A DNA stretch of 64,000 nucleotides, from assembly GCA_009801085.1 (NCBI GenBank), contig VNWV01000002.1:4092001-4156000 (forward strand). The letters are read 5' to 3'. The DNA comes from Lasiodiplodia sp. COLG20. Its lineage: Eukaryota; Ascomycota; Dothideomycetes; Botryosphaeriales; Botryosphaeriaceae. The first letter of the stretch is position 1. Each line of letters begins with the position of its first letter. The position numbers were made by a program, and so were the translations under genes. Positions 42,942-53,707 of this stretch are shown here, one piece after another. Under the pieces are notes generated by a model. The model was not told the DNA's origin, searched no databases, and worked only from the letters and a program-made list of their open reading frames with translations.

Positions 42942-44557
42942 TCAGATATCATATCTGTACGAAGGGTTCCCGTCCGCATCAGCGCCCATGTCGATGCTAC
43001 AATCGACTTCAGGCTTTCCGTATCTCCTATCTCTCGAATTATTCTCCAGATACAGCAGCAGAGACATTGCTATAGCAGCCACCGCAGTAGTAAATGTCAG
43101 GACACTGGACACAACATTTCCCATAAAATACTGCGGCGCCTGATTCTTCGGGTAGATATACGACGCCGCTATGCCCACGGCATGACCAACGGCCACGACC
43201 ACACCGACGCCGACGCCACTTTTCGTATCGCCGCCGAATGTACTAGGTATCCAAGCAAGCACGATGGGATATGCCATGTAGGTCCCCTAAGAGGAGGCAG
43301 TCAGTGTAGGCTATTAGTGAAAAGATGCGAGCGAGCTCACCACAACGGCGAGGAAGGCGCTCGCGTATCGGGCGCGATGTTCGTGCAACAGGCCAAGTAG
43401 AACGTACCCTGTGCCAGCGATAAGTCCGCCAACAGCGATCGGTGCGCCCCTGAGGCGGGTGCGGTCTGAGAGGTGTGCGGTGAGCAGGAGGCATACGTAT
43501 GCTGAAGCATATGCTGGGGCCGTCATCAGGTTGGCTTTGACGGATTCATAGCCAAGCGTGGCGACGATGGTGGGGAGAAACACGGACATGACCGCTAGGG
43601 ACAGCGACAATCCTGAGTAGATGAAAGCAAACAAGTAGAGACGGTAGTCGAGAAAAGCACTGGAAATGGTTAGCCTAAGTATCTTGCGTCCATCGGAATG
43701 GGAAGCGAACCCTTTCACCTGGTCGAGTTTAATGCCATCATCATGATTCCTCACAAATCTCGTCCGGCGGTGTAGGATGATCTGGTACTCCTCTTCGTTG
43801 AACCAGTGTGACTTCCCAGACTCTGGCCGCCCGGGCAGTATCCAAAACGTCAAGACACCACAAAGGACCGTCGGCAGCCCCTCTATGATGAACACGGCTT
43901 GCCACGACTCAACGAGCAGGCCATCTGCAGCACTCAGGCCATATGCCACGAGACCGGAAACCACTCCACTCAGCGCGCTCATGCCAGCGTAGGCGGCGAT
44001 GCGCAAAGAGAGTTCCGACTTGAGGTACCAGAAGCTCAGGTACAACGCACAGCCCGGCGCGAACGAAGCCTCGAACACGCCGAGGAAGAATCGGAGCGCG
44101 ATCAACCCGGCCGCGTTCGTGCAGCTTGCTTGCAGCGTGCTCATGGCCCCCCATCCCACGAGGCACCCGGCTAGCCATGTCGATGGTGGAACGACCTTCA
44201 GCATCAGGCCGCCAATGGTGCCGAAGAGGACGGTGCCGATGTAGAAAGTGGCCGATGCCCATTCGTATAGCGTAGGAGTAAGCCCAAGGTCTCGCTCCAG
44301 CCCGATTTCACGCACGTTGCCGAGATTGCTCCTTTACTGTTTATCAGCGAAGTCCTGTTGGAGGCTCTCTGAAATGGAACAAACCTGTCCATGTACGATA
44401 GCAGATACATGAGCATTACCCATGGTAGGATGACGCGGTCGAGCTTTCGAACAAGCCGTTTTTCCTTCTCGGCATCTTGGGCGACCGGTGGATTGCAGTT
44501 CATGTTGTCGACATTCTCCATGTGGAGCGCTGGGCGGTCTTTGCTGAAGGAAGTCAT
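42942..44557 (-). CDS. MFS transporter, Dal5/allantoate-permease type
   Basis: Exons 44557-44385, 44331-43341 and 43286-42942 encode 502 aa, the usual length. The Dal5-type (anion:cation symporter) opening is clear: KLDRVILPWVMLMYLLSYMDR, spliced to SNLGNVREIGLE. LRFFLGVFEASFAPG and WYLKSELSLR follow in the first half, and TYMAYPIVLAW opens the last exon. A short insert (KGFASHSDGRKILRL) in the loop before helix 7 may be retained intron-like sequence, but it is in frame. Relatives carry organic anions such as allantoate, nicotinate and sugar acids, consistent with uptake of an aldonate or lactone. It is divergent from the SMP-30 gene across 196 bp. Confidence 0.88.
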
Positions 44558-44635
44558 GACTAGTGCAAAAAGTAAATGCGGGGAAATTAGGAGACCAAAG
44601 TCCATCCAGGCGGGAATAAAAGGAGATACACCATG

Positions 44636-44648
44636 CGGGACGAATCCG
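44636..44648. promoter_or_regulatory. CGG-N7-CCG site, MFS-SMP30 promoter, site 1
   Basis: cgggacgaatccg in the 196-bp divergent promoter, 78 bp from the transporter start and 105 bp from the lactonase start. Confidence 0.55.
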
Positions 44649-44664
44649 ACCTTCCCCTCCGCTG

Positions 44665-44677
44665 CGGACTTTGTCCG
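44665..44677. promoter_or_regulatory. CGG-N7-CCG site, MFS-SMP30 promoter, site 2
   Basis: cggactttgtccg, 29 bp after site 1 and on the same helical face within about 3.5 bp of three full turns. Confidence 0.55.
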
Positions 44678-44753
44678 GCAAAAACGCGTCACTATTTAGA
44701 GTGAGGGAAATAACGGGCATCGCTGAAACCCAGCACATGCATACACATCCACC

Positions 44754-45695
44754 ATGGCGGGATACGCTTGGGCCACCGCGCCTCCAAAACACCTCACACC
44801 AGACGTCTTCACCACCCTCCCAACCTCCTTCCGCACCCTCGGCACCTCCGAGCACTCAACCAACCAGAAGCGCGGGCGCCCACTCGACTCCTTCCTCGAA
44901 GGCCCCGTCGTGGTCGACAACAAGACCCTGTACCTCGCCGACATCCCGTACGGCCGCATCTTCGCCGTCGACCTCGCCACGCGCGCCTGGTCGCTCGTCG
45001 TCCAGTACGACGGCGAGCCGAACGGCCTGGCGTGGCACCGCCAGCGCAACCAGCTCGTCGTCGCCGACTTCAAGCTCGGCATCCTTGGGATCGACCTCGA
45101 GACGCGCGAGGTCACGCCTATTATGCAGCGGTTCAACGGCGAGAGGCTGAAGGGGCCGAACGACGTCGTTGTTAGCGCGGACGGCGATATCTACTTCACC
45201 GACCAGGGTATGAGCGGCCTGCAGGACCCGAGCGGCCGTGTGTACCGGCTGCAGCATGAGGGCGGCCGCGTGGATGTGTTGCTGAGGAACTGTCCATCGC
45301 CGAATGGGCTCGTGCTTGACGGCGCTGGGACGAGTCTGTTTGTTGCTATGACGCGGGACAATGGCGTTTGGCACGTACCGCTGTATCCTGACGGCAGCGT
45401 GCAGCGTACGGGGAGATTCGCGAGCTATTACGGTATAGGCGGGCCGGATGGCATGGCGACTGACGAAGAGGGAAACATTTTTGTTGCGCATTCGACGCTC
45501 GGAGCTGTGTTCGTGCATGACAAACATGGGAACCCTGTGGTCCGGATAGATACTACTGCAGTCGGGAACAGCGCTACGAACATGACATGGGGTGGTGTGG
45601 ATCACAAGGCTCTTTTCATTGTTGAGAGCGAGAGCGGGACCATTCTTTGTGTTGAATGGCATTGTAAAGGTCTCATGTATCCTCCATGTAGATGA
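44754..45695 (+). CDS. SMP-30/gluconolactonase family lactonase
   Basis: Intronless, 313 aa, full length for the family. Metal ligands are visible in order: LEGPVV (Glu), LKGPNDVVV (Asn), CPSPNGLVL (Asn) and GGPDGMATDEEGN (Asp). These bind the divalent ion of the six-bladed propeller. The enzyme hydrolyses sugar lactones to aldonic acids, the step between a sugar dehydrogenase and the IlvD/Edd dehydratase. It has no signal peptide and is presumably cytosolic. Divergent placement with the transporter and two CGG-N7-CCG sites put it in the regulon. Confidence 0.92.
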   Translation: MAGYAWATAPPKHLTPDVFTTLPTSFRTLGTSEHSTNQKRGRPLDSFLEGPVVVDNKTLYLADIPYGRIFAVDLATRAWSLVVQYDGEPNGLAWHRQRNQLVVADFKLGILGIDLETREVTPIMQRFNGERLKGPNDVVVSADGDIYFTDQGMSGLQDPSGRVYRLQHEGGRVDVLLRNCPSPNGLVLDGAGTSLFVAMTRDNGVWHVPLYPDGSVQRTGRFASYYGIGGPDGMATDEEGNIFVAHSTLGAVFVHDKHGNPVVRIDTTAVGNSATNMTWGGVDHKALFIVESESGTILCVEWHCKGLMYPPCR

Positions 45696-46482
45696 TTAAC
45701 TGCAATTGGGAATTAGTAGAGCCTTTATGTGGTTCCGAGTCAGCTGGCACAATTGGATGGCTAGTGAGGCGACGAGCCTGAGAATCAGTTGTAATAAGTG
45801 ATGTAATGCCCTTTATTGCTGGGTGTCTCTATTGGAGGTGGAGGAAAACACCTCTCGGGCGAATGATGGCCTAATCTTGGCAGAGACAGTCAATACAAAA
45901 AGTCGAAAAGAAGATGTGGAGTCGTGTTAATTGGAGAAATTCATGTGAAGCACTGTTGAAGTCTAGAATCGTCATGACACAAAGCTAGCATGTGATGCAA
46001 AATCGTGCTCAGCCGCAGGGCTGAGTGCTATGGTGAAGCATGTGAAAGAGGCTGTGCAACCTTCGCGATCTATCCCACCGGGAGCTGAGCTGGATTAGAC
46101 TTGAATAACCACTCGGAGGCCTTTAATTCTTTCTCGGGTGTATTTGTTCGTCATAAGTTCATCTATCTCGTATAGTGTGAGTTCCACGAAGCCAGCGTGT
46201 TCGAAGAATCGTATCGTTACAAGAGCTGGATGAAGCTTTGCGTTTGAGAGGCTGTGCTCTCCGTAAGGAACAAGACGCCGCACCGCATGATTCTTAGTCT
46301 AAGTAAAAGTATACCCCCGCACTTTCTTTGAGGACGGGGTAGGATCCGCCACCGCTCACTAGTCACTCGATCCTGAGGCGGACCAATCTTTAAAAACACG
46401 ATCAGCCCTAGGCAATATTCCACCTCATTCCATACTTTTCTTGTTGCCTTTCTCAAGATTGCATCAAGCGACGCCCCACAAA
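45696..46482. other. intergenic, no gene seen
   Basis: Contains the lactonase 3' end and the HET3 promoter. No coding pattern. Confidence 0.5.
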
Positions 46483-48108
46483 ATGCCTGTCCGTGGAGAC
46501 AAGAAAGTGACCCTTTCACTAATGGATTTATCTCCTCCTGGGCTCTTTCACAATCGTCCGAGGGCTGCTGTTAGCAAGTCTGATACTATAGAACAGCTAT
46601 CAGCACATCAGGGCTCTTTACGCGCCCAGGTTATGGAAGAGGTGAAGTCACCCAAAGAAGACGGAAGTAATTTCGAGCCACAGTTTGAGTATCAACCGCT
46701 CTTACCTGCATGGAAGACCATACGGATCATCAAGCTCTTGCCAGGAAGTCCATCGGATCCACTCGAGTGTGAATTGGAGCACAGTCCAATCGACTCAACA
46801 GACCGCTATGAGGCGATCTCTTACGTTTGGGGCGAAAAGAAAGATTTCGTGGATCTTCTTTGCGAGGGAAAGAATCTGAAAATTCCTCGGAGCCTGTACG
46901 ACGCCCTTTTGCAGCTTCGATGTCCCTCCAAGCCCCGCAAACTATGGGCTGATGCAATCTGCATCAATCAAGACAAGGATTCAGAGAAAAACCACCAAGT
47001 TCCGTTGATGCGGACCATCTTCCGCCGCGCTGACAAGGTTCTGATCTGGCTCGGTCATCATGGCGCAGAGCTTGCGGAGTGTGCTTTTGGATTCGCCCGG
47101 CGCCTTTCCGACAAAACTTCCACAGAACTCCCCCCAGACACAAGTATCTGGCACTCTTTCTCTGTGATGTTTATGCAACCATGGTTCTGGAGAATATGGT
47201 GTTTTCAAGAGATCGTGCTGGCCCGGAAGGCTGAAGTGATGTGGGGCGAAGCCAAAATCGACTGGGAACCTTTGGGACGGATCGCAACGTGGATCGGAAG
47301 TACTAGGTACGATGTCATGGAAACTTTCCCATTCCATGGTGTCTACAATGCAAGTCTCATGTACACACTATCGAGCAGCCTCACCGGCGCGGATCCGGCA
47401 TCCTTCCTCCACCTTTTGATAGTGACTCAGCGCTTCAAATGCACAAGAAGCGTAGATCAGATCTATGCGCTCTTGGGCATCAAAACTTCCGACACGGATC
47501 CTGATGAGGGAGAATTTTACATGGTTCCGGATTACGGGAAGCACAAAGAAGATGTGTACGAAGAGTTCGCCGTCAGAGTCATGAATACCTCGCGAGACAT
47601 GACTCTACTCTCGGCAGTCCAACACGGCCCGCATCTCAGCGAAAGCACCAAGTCCTGGGTACCTCAATGGGACAAAAGTGACACGCGCACCGTCGTATCC
47701 GCCCATGCTCCAGGTATGACGTTCTCAGCCTCACGTCATCTCGAAAGATCACCGCCATCATTTCACGACCCGGCTTTGACCGTCCATAGACTTGAGGTCG
47801 ATAATGTTGAGCGTATAGTGGTTGGAGATGTTCTGGGCAGCAAACATGGAAAGGTGGTCAGACGGACTCTGGTATCACACGTGTACGCTACCAGCGCTTC
47901 ATCTGCAGTCAAAGGGTTATTGGCACGAAGCAGACATCAGCTCACTTTTTGCCCTGCCATAGTGAAGGCAGATATTGCTCGGATGCCCCATTTTACACTC
48001 AATAAATCTGATGTATGGTATCACAGTCCTCGATGCCGAGTGGATCACCCTAGTCCTGCTTACGCCTATCACAGCATTGTTTATGTCATGTCATGTACTC
48101 CACAATGA
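46483..48108 (+). CDS. HET-domain protein 3
   Basis: Intronless, 541 aa. I chose ATG 46483 (MPVRGDKK) as the first ATG in the frame. HET motifs are YEAISYVWGEKK near 110, LWADAICINQDKDSEKNHQ near 160 and WFWRIWCFQEIVLARKA near 240. The DQIYALLGI block follows near 325. It is shorter than many relatives and ends in a region (after about residue 450) that does not look conserved, so the 3' part could be truncated or diverged. No introns are apparent. Confidence 0.87.
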   Translation: MPVRGDKKVTLSLMDLSPPGLFHNRPRAAVSKSDTIEQLSAHQGSLRAQVMEEVKSPKEDGSNFEPQFEYQPLLPAWKTIRIIKLLPGSPSDPLECELEHSPIDSTDRYEAISYVWGEKKDFVDLLCEGKNLKIPRSLYDALLQLRCPSKPRKLWADAICINQDKDSEKNHQVPLMRTIFRRADKVLIWLGHHGAELAECAFGFARRLSDKTSTELPPDTSIWHSFSVMFMQPWFWRIWCFQEIVLARKAEVMWGEAKIDWEPLGRIATWIGSTRYDVMETFPFHGVYNASLMYTLSSSLTGADPASFLHLLIVTQRFKCTRSVDQIYALLGIKTSDTDPDEGEFYMVPDYGKHKEDVYEEFAVRVMNTSRDMTLLSAVQHGPHLSESTKSWVPQWDKSDTRTVVSAHAPGMTFSASRHLERSPPSFHDPALTVHRLEVDNVERIVVGDVLGSKHGKVVRRTLVSHVYATSASSAVKGLLARSRHQLTFCPAIVKADIARMPHFTLNKSDVWYHSPRCRVDHPSPAYAYHSIVYVMSCTPQ

Positions 48109-48699
48109 TGAATAAACGAAAGCAGTGTATGCCGCGCTATACACTCAGTAAAAGAGCACGACCAGGCACAAACTGGTACTAATTTATACATTTAATCCTA
48201 GCGCAGACATTAATATCCGGAAGTATTTACTTCATTTATTCATACATGCACAAGGATAAATAATTAAAGAACCTTTCAGGCACTCTTCGTACGATTTATC
48301 AGATGAATCTATACTCTACAACAAAGATAATGTTACAAGTTAACTCAGCGGTATCAAATAAGACCTAAACTACGATTTTAAAATGTTTCGTACAACTGTT
48401 AGAATAGATCCCGAGGATGATAATCGGGCGTGTACAAATACGTAGTACAAGTGACGTGGCGAAGGAGATGTGAAACCATGGCTGAGCTTCACTAACTTAA
48501 ACAGATATGGGTCGGTAGTACGCCACTAACATCATGACGTTCGCAATAATCATAATCCCCGCACGACACACTCAGTTGCAAGATGTAATAATCACCTTTA
48601 AAGATATTAAAGTAAACGGCCGCACTACCTCCAGACAGAATTCCGAGAAGGAAAGCGATGATGTCACAGCCATCCAAATTTGTCGCCATGCAGCAAATT
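48109..48699. other. AT-rich gap, no gene seen
   Basis: Low-complexity AT-rich DNA from about 48180 to 48380. No coding or repeat element recognised. Confidence 0.5.
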
Positions 48700-51072
48700 T
48701 CACTTGGCAAATGGGAGAAGTCGGGTAGAATATGAACTAAATCCTCTCAAGAAAGAAAGAAAGAAATCACGGAAGGTCACGTTCGTAGACCACAGGCTTT
48801 GAGGTGAATGATAAAGGGGAAAGTCGTCAGGGTAGGCGAAGTAACTCAGCTCCGCTATGCAAATATCCAGGGGGGGGGGGGGGAAGAAAAATGGGGGTGA
48901 ATAACTAACAGAAGGTCCTTCAATTTCAAAGGAAGCTCTCAAGATACCGTACACCGCCTTCGGTTTTACGTATTCATCCTCCTTTGGGAATTTCCTGTCC
49001 ACACCTAATTTCGAGATGCTGAAAGACAGACACAGAAGATCAATAGGAGACTCTTCCGTCCACTTCCATAATCCGTCGACTTTGCTTTTGATCGTATCGT
49101 CATATCTGGTCTCTCCGTTCATCACTGTGCGAGCCTTTACGTCCGTGAGAAGCCACACAACAGCCGTTGTTTGTGTCTTCGATCGTACGTAGTCTGTCAC
49201 CTTCTGCTCCCAGCGGGAAGCTTGCCAGATACAATATGAGCAATGAAACGCCAAGAGTTTCGGTCTATGACAACAGCAGGTATGACCTAGACACATGCTT
49301 TACATCTACGTTTCTCCTTTTTTTCTAAAGCCCGGTAACATATGTTTATCATACCTTTGAGATGGAAAAAATATTGTCAGACGTATACCAAGCCTTCCAC
49401 GCTCACATTGACAAAATGAGTAGAACCATAAATCTGAGTCGATCGTGAGTCAGCTAAAACCGTGATATTGAAACCGAGCACCGAGTTAGCTGGCACTTGG
49501 CGATAGCGTTTGAAAGATGAAATTTCGGATCGGGGATGACTTGGAGGATCCTTCCTCGGGAGCAGGTATGATCTCCTATATGGCAGGGAGTCAGGTCTCT
49601 ATAGAGCAAAGCGGCTATTGCGGAGATATGCTACCATGAGCTAGCTAGAATACTTACATAAACTCTAGCGATGACCCAAGCGGTAAGCACAAGGCTACGG
49701 TCAAGGTCAGAGGTTATTAAGACGTAGACATAGCTGAGTACGCTCCTTATCTCCTTTGCCTGCAATGAATCACTTGGCGTCGCATAGTTGTAGGCATGGA
49801 TAACCTTGCGTAGGAACTCTCGAGGGGGTTCGGCTGAGGTGAAAAGGTCAGTCATCATCAACTTCGACCGAAGATCACCACATGTCACAGAAATGGGCTC
49901 AATATGGGCCACGTACCGTCATCTTTAAGCGATTCGAGATACAAGCGGATCTCCGAGTGTGTAAGGATCAGCACGGCCATTGCCGAAGTATCTGTTGCCT
50001 TCGAAGGTATCCGTGCCATTAGTTTGCGTGTCCTTTGAGCGAATACCGGGACGATAAGCCGTAGTAAATACAACATCTCTCCTTTCTGCCGTCCGGCATC
50101 GCGTAGATATGATATATCCGGGTCGGTACGTGATGACTTGTGGCACTCAGCTGTCTCAAGGAAGCCAAAAAGGAATTCAAGAGTGTCGTCGTCGATATCG
50201 AATGGTGCATGTTGGGCCGCCAGAAAAGACCCTAGCTCATAGAAACTGGTGAACGGTTTGTTCTCAGATTTGGACCGTTGGAGATGGGCTTCGTGTAGTT
50301 GCTCGAGCAGATGTTCTCCTACTTGAGTGAGGCCACTGAGTCCGTCCAAAATCTGACGCTCTTCTGTGGATACAGGTCCCTTCTTCTGTTTGTACACCAG
50401 ATCATGCTCCACTTCGGTCCATGCATGGTGCAGCATAGATACCACTTGAATTTCGATGATGTCTTTATCCTCTTCGGGGTCGTCGTGCTCAGATCCCTCC
50501 TCTTCATTGTCCTCAGATCTTTCTTCGCCTTCATCCTCTTCATGTTGATTATTCTTCCTCTCCACCTTTAAACAGACTTGGAAATGCTTGCCCCGATAGC
50601 CTGAGAAGTGCTCCAAGTGGTTGATTCTGTCCGCATTGTTCTGAACTTGATTGTTCTTGCCATGGTCAACTGACTGGCAGATTCGAAAACGCGCATAGAT
50701 GATGTTCTCCGTTAATGACAATTGATTTGGGAAGTATAAGCCGATGCGGACACCAGCGAGATCCACAATGTCCTTTCGTATGGCTTGAACGTCATCATAT
50801 CCCCCGCGCATCTTGCTACGCTGATGGAGCTTTTCGCGGAGCGACTGGCGATCCTTGACTCGGGCTGTAACTTGTGCTTGGATGCCCGATCGCCGCAATT
50901 CCTCATCGCATATATCCTTCGCTTTGTTCGCAAGACTGCGGTAGTATTCCTGCTCGCGTTTGAAGCGCTTCAGGAACTCATCGATGATACGAGTTGTCTC
51001 GTCCATCTGTGATGGCATTGTATGATGGGCTGTATGGAATGAATTCGACGGAATCAGGGCTGGATTTCTCAT
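48700..51072 (-). CDS. RelA/SpoT-domain protein 1 (multi-exon, 3' structure uncertain)
   Basis: Exon 1 (51072-49917) and exon 2 (49833-49658) are well supported. Later exons lie within about 49560-48700, and a block at about 49255-48900 (GLWKWTEESPIDL, FSISKLGVDRKFPKED) matches the C-terminus of the gene at 57249. The nucleotidyltransferase signatures are intact: ARVKDRQSLREKL (RxKxxxSLxxK), DLAGVRIGLYFP, SGYRGKHFQV and EIQVVSMLHHAWTEVEHDLVYK. An acidic low-complexity insert lies in the middle of the domain (DEGEERSEDNEEEGSEHDDP). There is no HD hydrolase domain. In bacteria this fold makes (p)ppGpp; in fungi RelA_SpoT domains are known among N-terminal domains of NLR-type proteins. A 14-G tract lies in the 3' part, probably intronic. 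Confidence 0.75.
48870..48883. repeat. 14-bp poly-G tract
   Basis: An uninterrupted run of 14 G on the + strand (C on the gene strand), prone to length change and to sequencing error. Confidence 0.85.
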
Positions 51073-51491
51073 TTTTCGACGCTTCGGGTAGACTAGAATG
51101 ATGAAACTGGTGGCTGACGATGAATCAATCCGTGATTTTCCGTGTCGGCATGCGTGGGGGCTACAGGGAGTAAATCAAGGCTGCTGATCTGCAGGCTCGT
51201 AAATTTTGCCAGTAATAAATATTGAATGTCACATTCCGAAGAAGTCAAAACCAACAGGCAGACCAGATGATAATGCCGCAAACATGCTGCGAGTTCTCCA
51301 CCCCATGTCTGCCTTGGGAGGGGTTTCGGTGGCGCAGCTGACGTGCATTCGTCTGACTACCACCATTACCGGTGTGCCGCATCCGGCCGCCTCCACACTT
51401 CATGACCAACCAATCCGAGAAGAAAATAGACTTGAGCTGCAAAAAAAAAGAAAAAACCCCTTGGATTGCTTCCGTTAGCAATGATACCCGT

Positions 51492-51766
51492 TTACTCTGC
51501 AGCCTTGCACATCCGCATCAGCGTCTTCCCTGCATGACTCATAATTCCATCGAACTCAGAAAGCCATGTGATACAGAAAACGAGTAAGGCTGTAGGCACC
51601 GACACGGCCATATAGATCCAAAACTGTGGGCCCCGAGGTAGAAACGGGGCGTCCATGCTGAAAAGCCCAGCCGTTGTAGAGAGCGGAACGAAGACTAATG
51701 CGAGGTATGTCAGTCTTCGCACATACCCTGCTTCTCTTGTGTCCTGCCCGTTCTACCTAGAGATAG
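51492..51766 (-). pseudogene. orphan CorA-like C-terminal exon
   Basis: The segment codes QDTREAGYVRRLTYLALVFV, then a GLFSMD motif and a second hydrophobic helix (FWIYMAVSVPTALLVFCI). It closely matches the membrane end of the CorA-like gene at 54914 (SRLTYLALVFVPLTFTTG). A stop in the same frame precedes it, and nothing resembling the large cytosolic domain lies in 51770-52470. Unless distant exons exist, it is a broken remnant of a second CorA-like gene. Confidence 0.6.
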
Positions 51767-52472
51767 CTGAGCCGGCAGGTGCTGCGTGTTAGACCAGATG
51801 CAGGCTGACTCCGCCAATTTAGACTGCATGCATGCGCCTCATCGCTGTAACCCCCATTTGAGCCACGCGTCCGAGAAGCTGTGCAGCTGGCAGGTCTCAA
51901 AGCGGGGCAGGAAGGTTAAGCGAAGATCATCCAAGCGCTTGTGACACCATTCGGAGTTCCTCCCTGCATTCTAATTCACTCCGATCGAATCGTAACTGCT
52001 GGCTGACGAAAAAGTGCCACGTAACATGCGGAGCTCGGCGTTCTCTCTTCCCGTGTCTTTCCCAGGTCACAGCCTGCTCTCAGACCTTTCCGAGCGAATG
52101 AAACGCCACCGGGTGAGCAACTTTCCAGCTAAGTAGGCATTGACGCTGGAGCCACCTGGTGGAATGGCCCACTTTGAATCAACAGGCTGTGGAATTATAA
52201 TCGAGGCCGCACCCAGGTCCGCTACAAGCACCATTTCAGGTCATGCTTCTTTCATCACCTATCTACCTTCCCGACACTAATAGTACATACAATTCTAAAA
52301 GTACGCCCAAAATCCCAACTCCAAACTCCGGAGACGGCATTACTGAATGAAATAACATCTACAGAAGGAAGTAGAAACTAAAAAGCAGGCTACATATGTA
52401 TTGACCTTGACCAAGTCCATATCTGCGTGGGTATCCCCTTATGGACCGTTCTCCGTACTCCGCTGAATGACC
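51767..52472. other. gap with no recognisable coding
   Basis: This is where the missing N-terminal part of the CorA-like remnant would be expected. I find no open frame or familiar motif. Confidence 0.45.
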
Positions 52473-53707
52473 TCATGTAACAGGGCCGCACAAGCATTTG
52501 CAAAGAAGCTGGAAGGGTACCAGAACCTTTTTCAAAAAGCCTCCGTTCTGCCTCTTAGTTTTCATCGGACTTTCGCCGTTTTCTCGAAGGGTCCGGCTAT
52601 CATCATCATCAGAGGCGCCTTCACGGCTGGTCATCCCAGAGCGATCTGGAGCCGCCCTTGAAGAACGCTGATGGTTGTGCACACCGGATCGAGTATCTTC
52701 CTGACGATAACTGCTGCCTTCCTGAGGTGTAGCCGGCGCGGTGTTTCTCCGACGATGATCGCAAGACGTTTCCGGGCATACCTCGTTTCCGACCGTAGCA
52801 GGTGGATGGCCATCAGGCGGAAGGGTGTAAACGCGAGGTATCCCCCGAAAGATGTTGGGTTCGTCGGACGGTGGAACTGGAGAAATCGAGGATAAGTCGA
52901 GGTTGCCATGGTGTGAATATTGTGTTTCATCGCCTGACCCTGGGAGCAGGGGATGGCTGATTGGCGGGACCTTGTACAGGCCAATTATCCAGTCGAGCTG
53001 TTCCTTTCTCGCTTCCTTTTTGAAATTTTCGAGGAGGTGAGCGGAGACATTTTCTCCTTGCAATTGGGCGTAAAAATGAAGGTCTGATCAGTCAGTTTGG
53101 AGTGCTAAAATGAGGCTGACATTGATAGATGAGAGCCGTTGTGGGAGGATACATACAATGAGCGTATTTACGGTCAATTATGGAAAAGGCGTCATTCTGT
53201 GGCTGGGAGGTCTCCCTGAAACTGTCACGGTACCATAGCCTCATCGCCCACGCCGTCACGTTGGCAATATCGTCTCTGTTCCAGCCTCGTGTTCTCTTGT
53301 CTCGTTGGATATTCGCAAAAGTCTGACGAATGAGTTTTGCACCCTCTCCGTTCAGCCGACCGAAGCATGCCTCTTGAATGAAGAACTTTTGGCCCGGAGT
53401 TGCATCGTCTTTATTAATGGTTAGCCAATAATGTGCGCACAATGTGCAAGTAAGATCAAGCTTTGACGAAGTGCCACTTACCAAAGCCTTGAGCAGGGTC
53501 GAACCTTCTGAGAGCTTGGCTGACTTCATCCGAGGTTGTCAATCGAGAACCAACTGATGATGACTCGGCTACAAGACTCGAACTCGACTCATGCAATGAC
53601 TGCTGCGTACGTGAACCCTCAGCCCGGGGTGGAGCAAAAGCGCGTTGTTGTGTCTGATGCATCTCCAGGCCATCTACAGGTTGATTGCTCGGTAAGTCGG
53701 ATGACAT
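52473..53707 (-). CDS. hypothetical protein in the RelA/SpoT-CorA neighbourhood
   Basis: Exons 53707-53482, 53408-53157 and 53083-52473 add up to 362 aa. I chose ATG 53707 (MSSDLPSNQ). The N-terminal 70 residues are Ser/Gln-rich and probably disordered. Residues about 75-200 form a charged, helical domain (FFIQEACFGRLNGEGAKLIR, AHLLENFKKEARKEQLDW). The last 130 residues are polar and low in order, ending in a basic patch and a Cys-containing helix (FLKKVLVPFQLLCKCLCGPV) that might be a membrane or lipid anchor. I recognise no family. Its position between two CorA-related sequences is the only hint of role. Confidence 0.65.
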
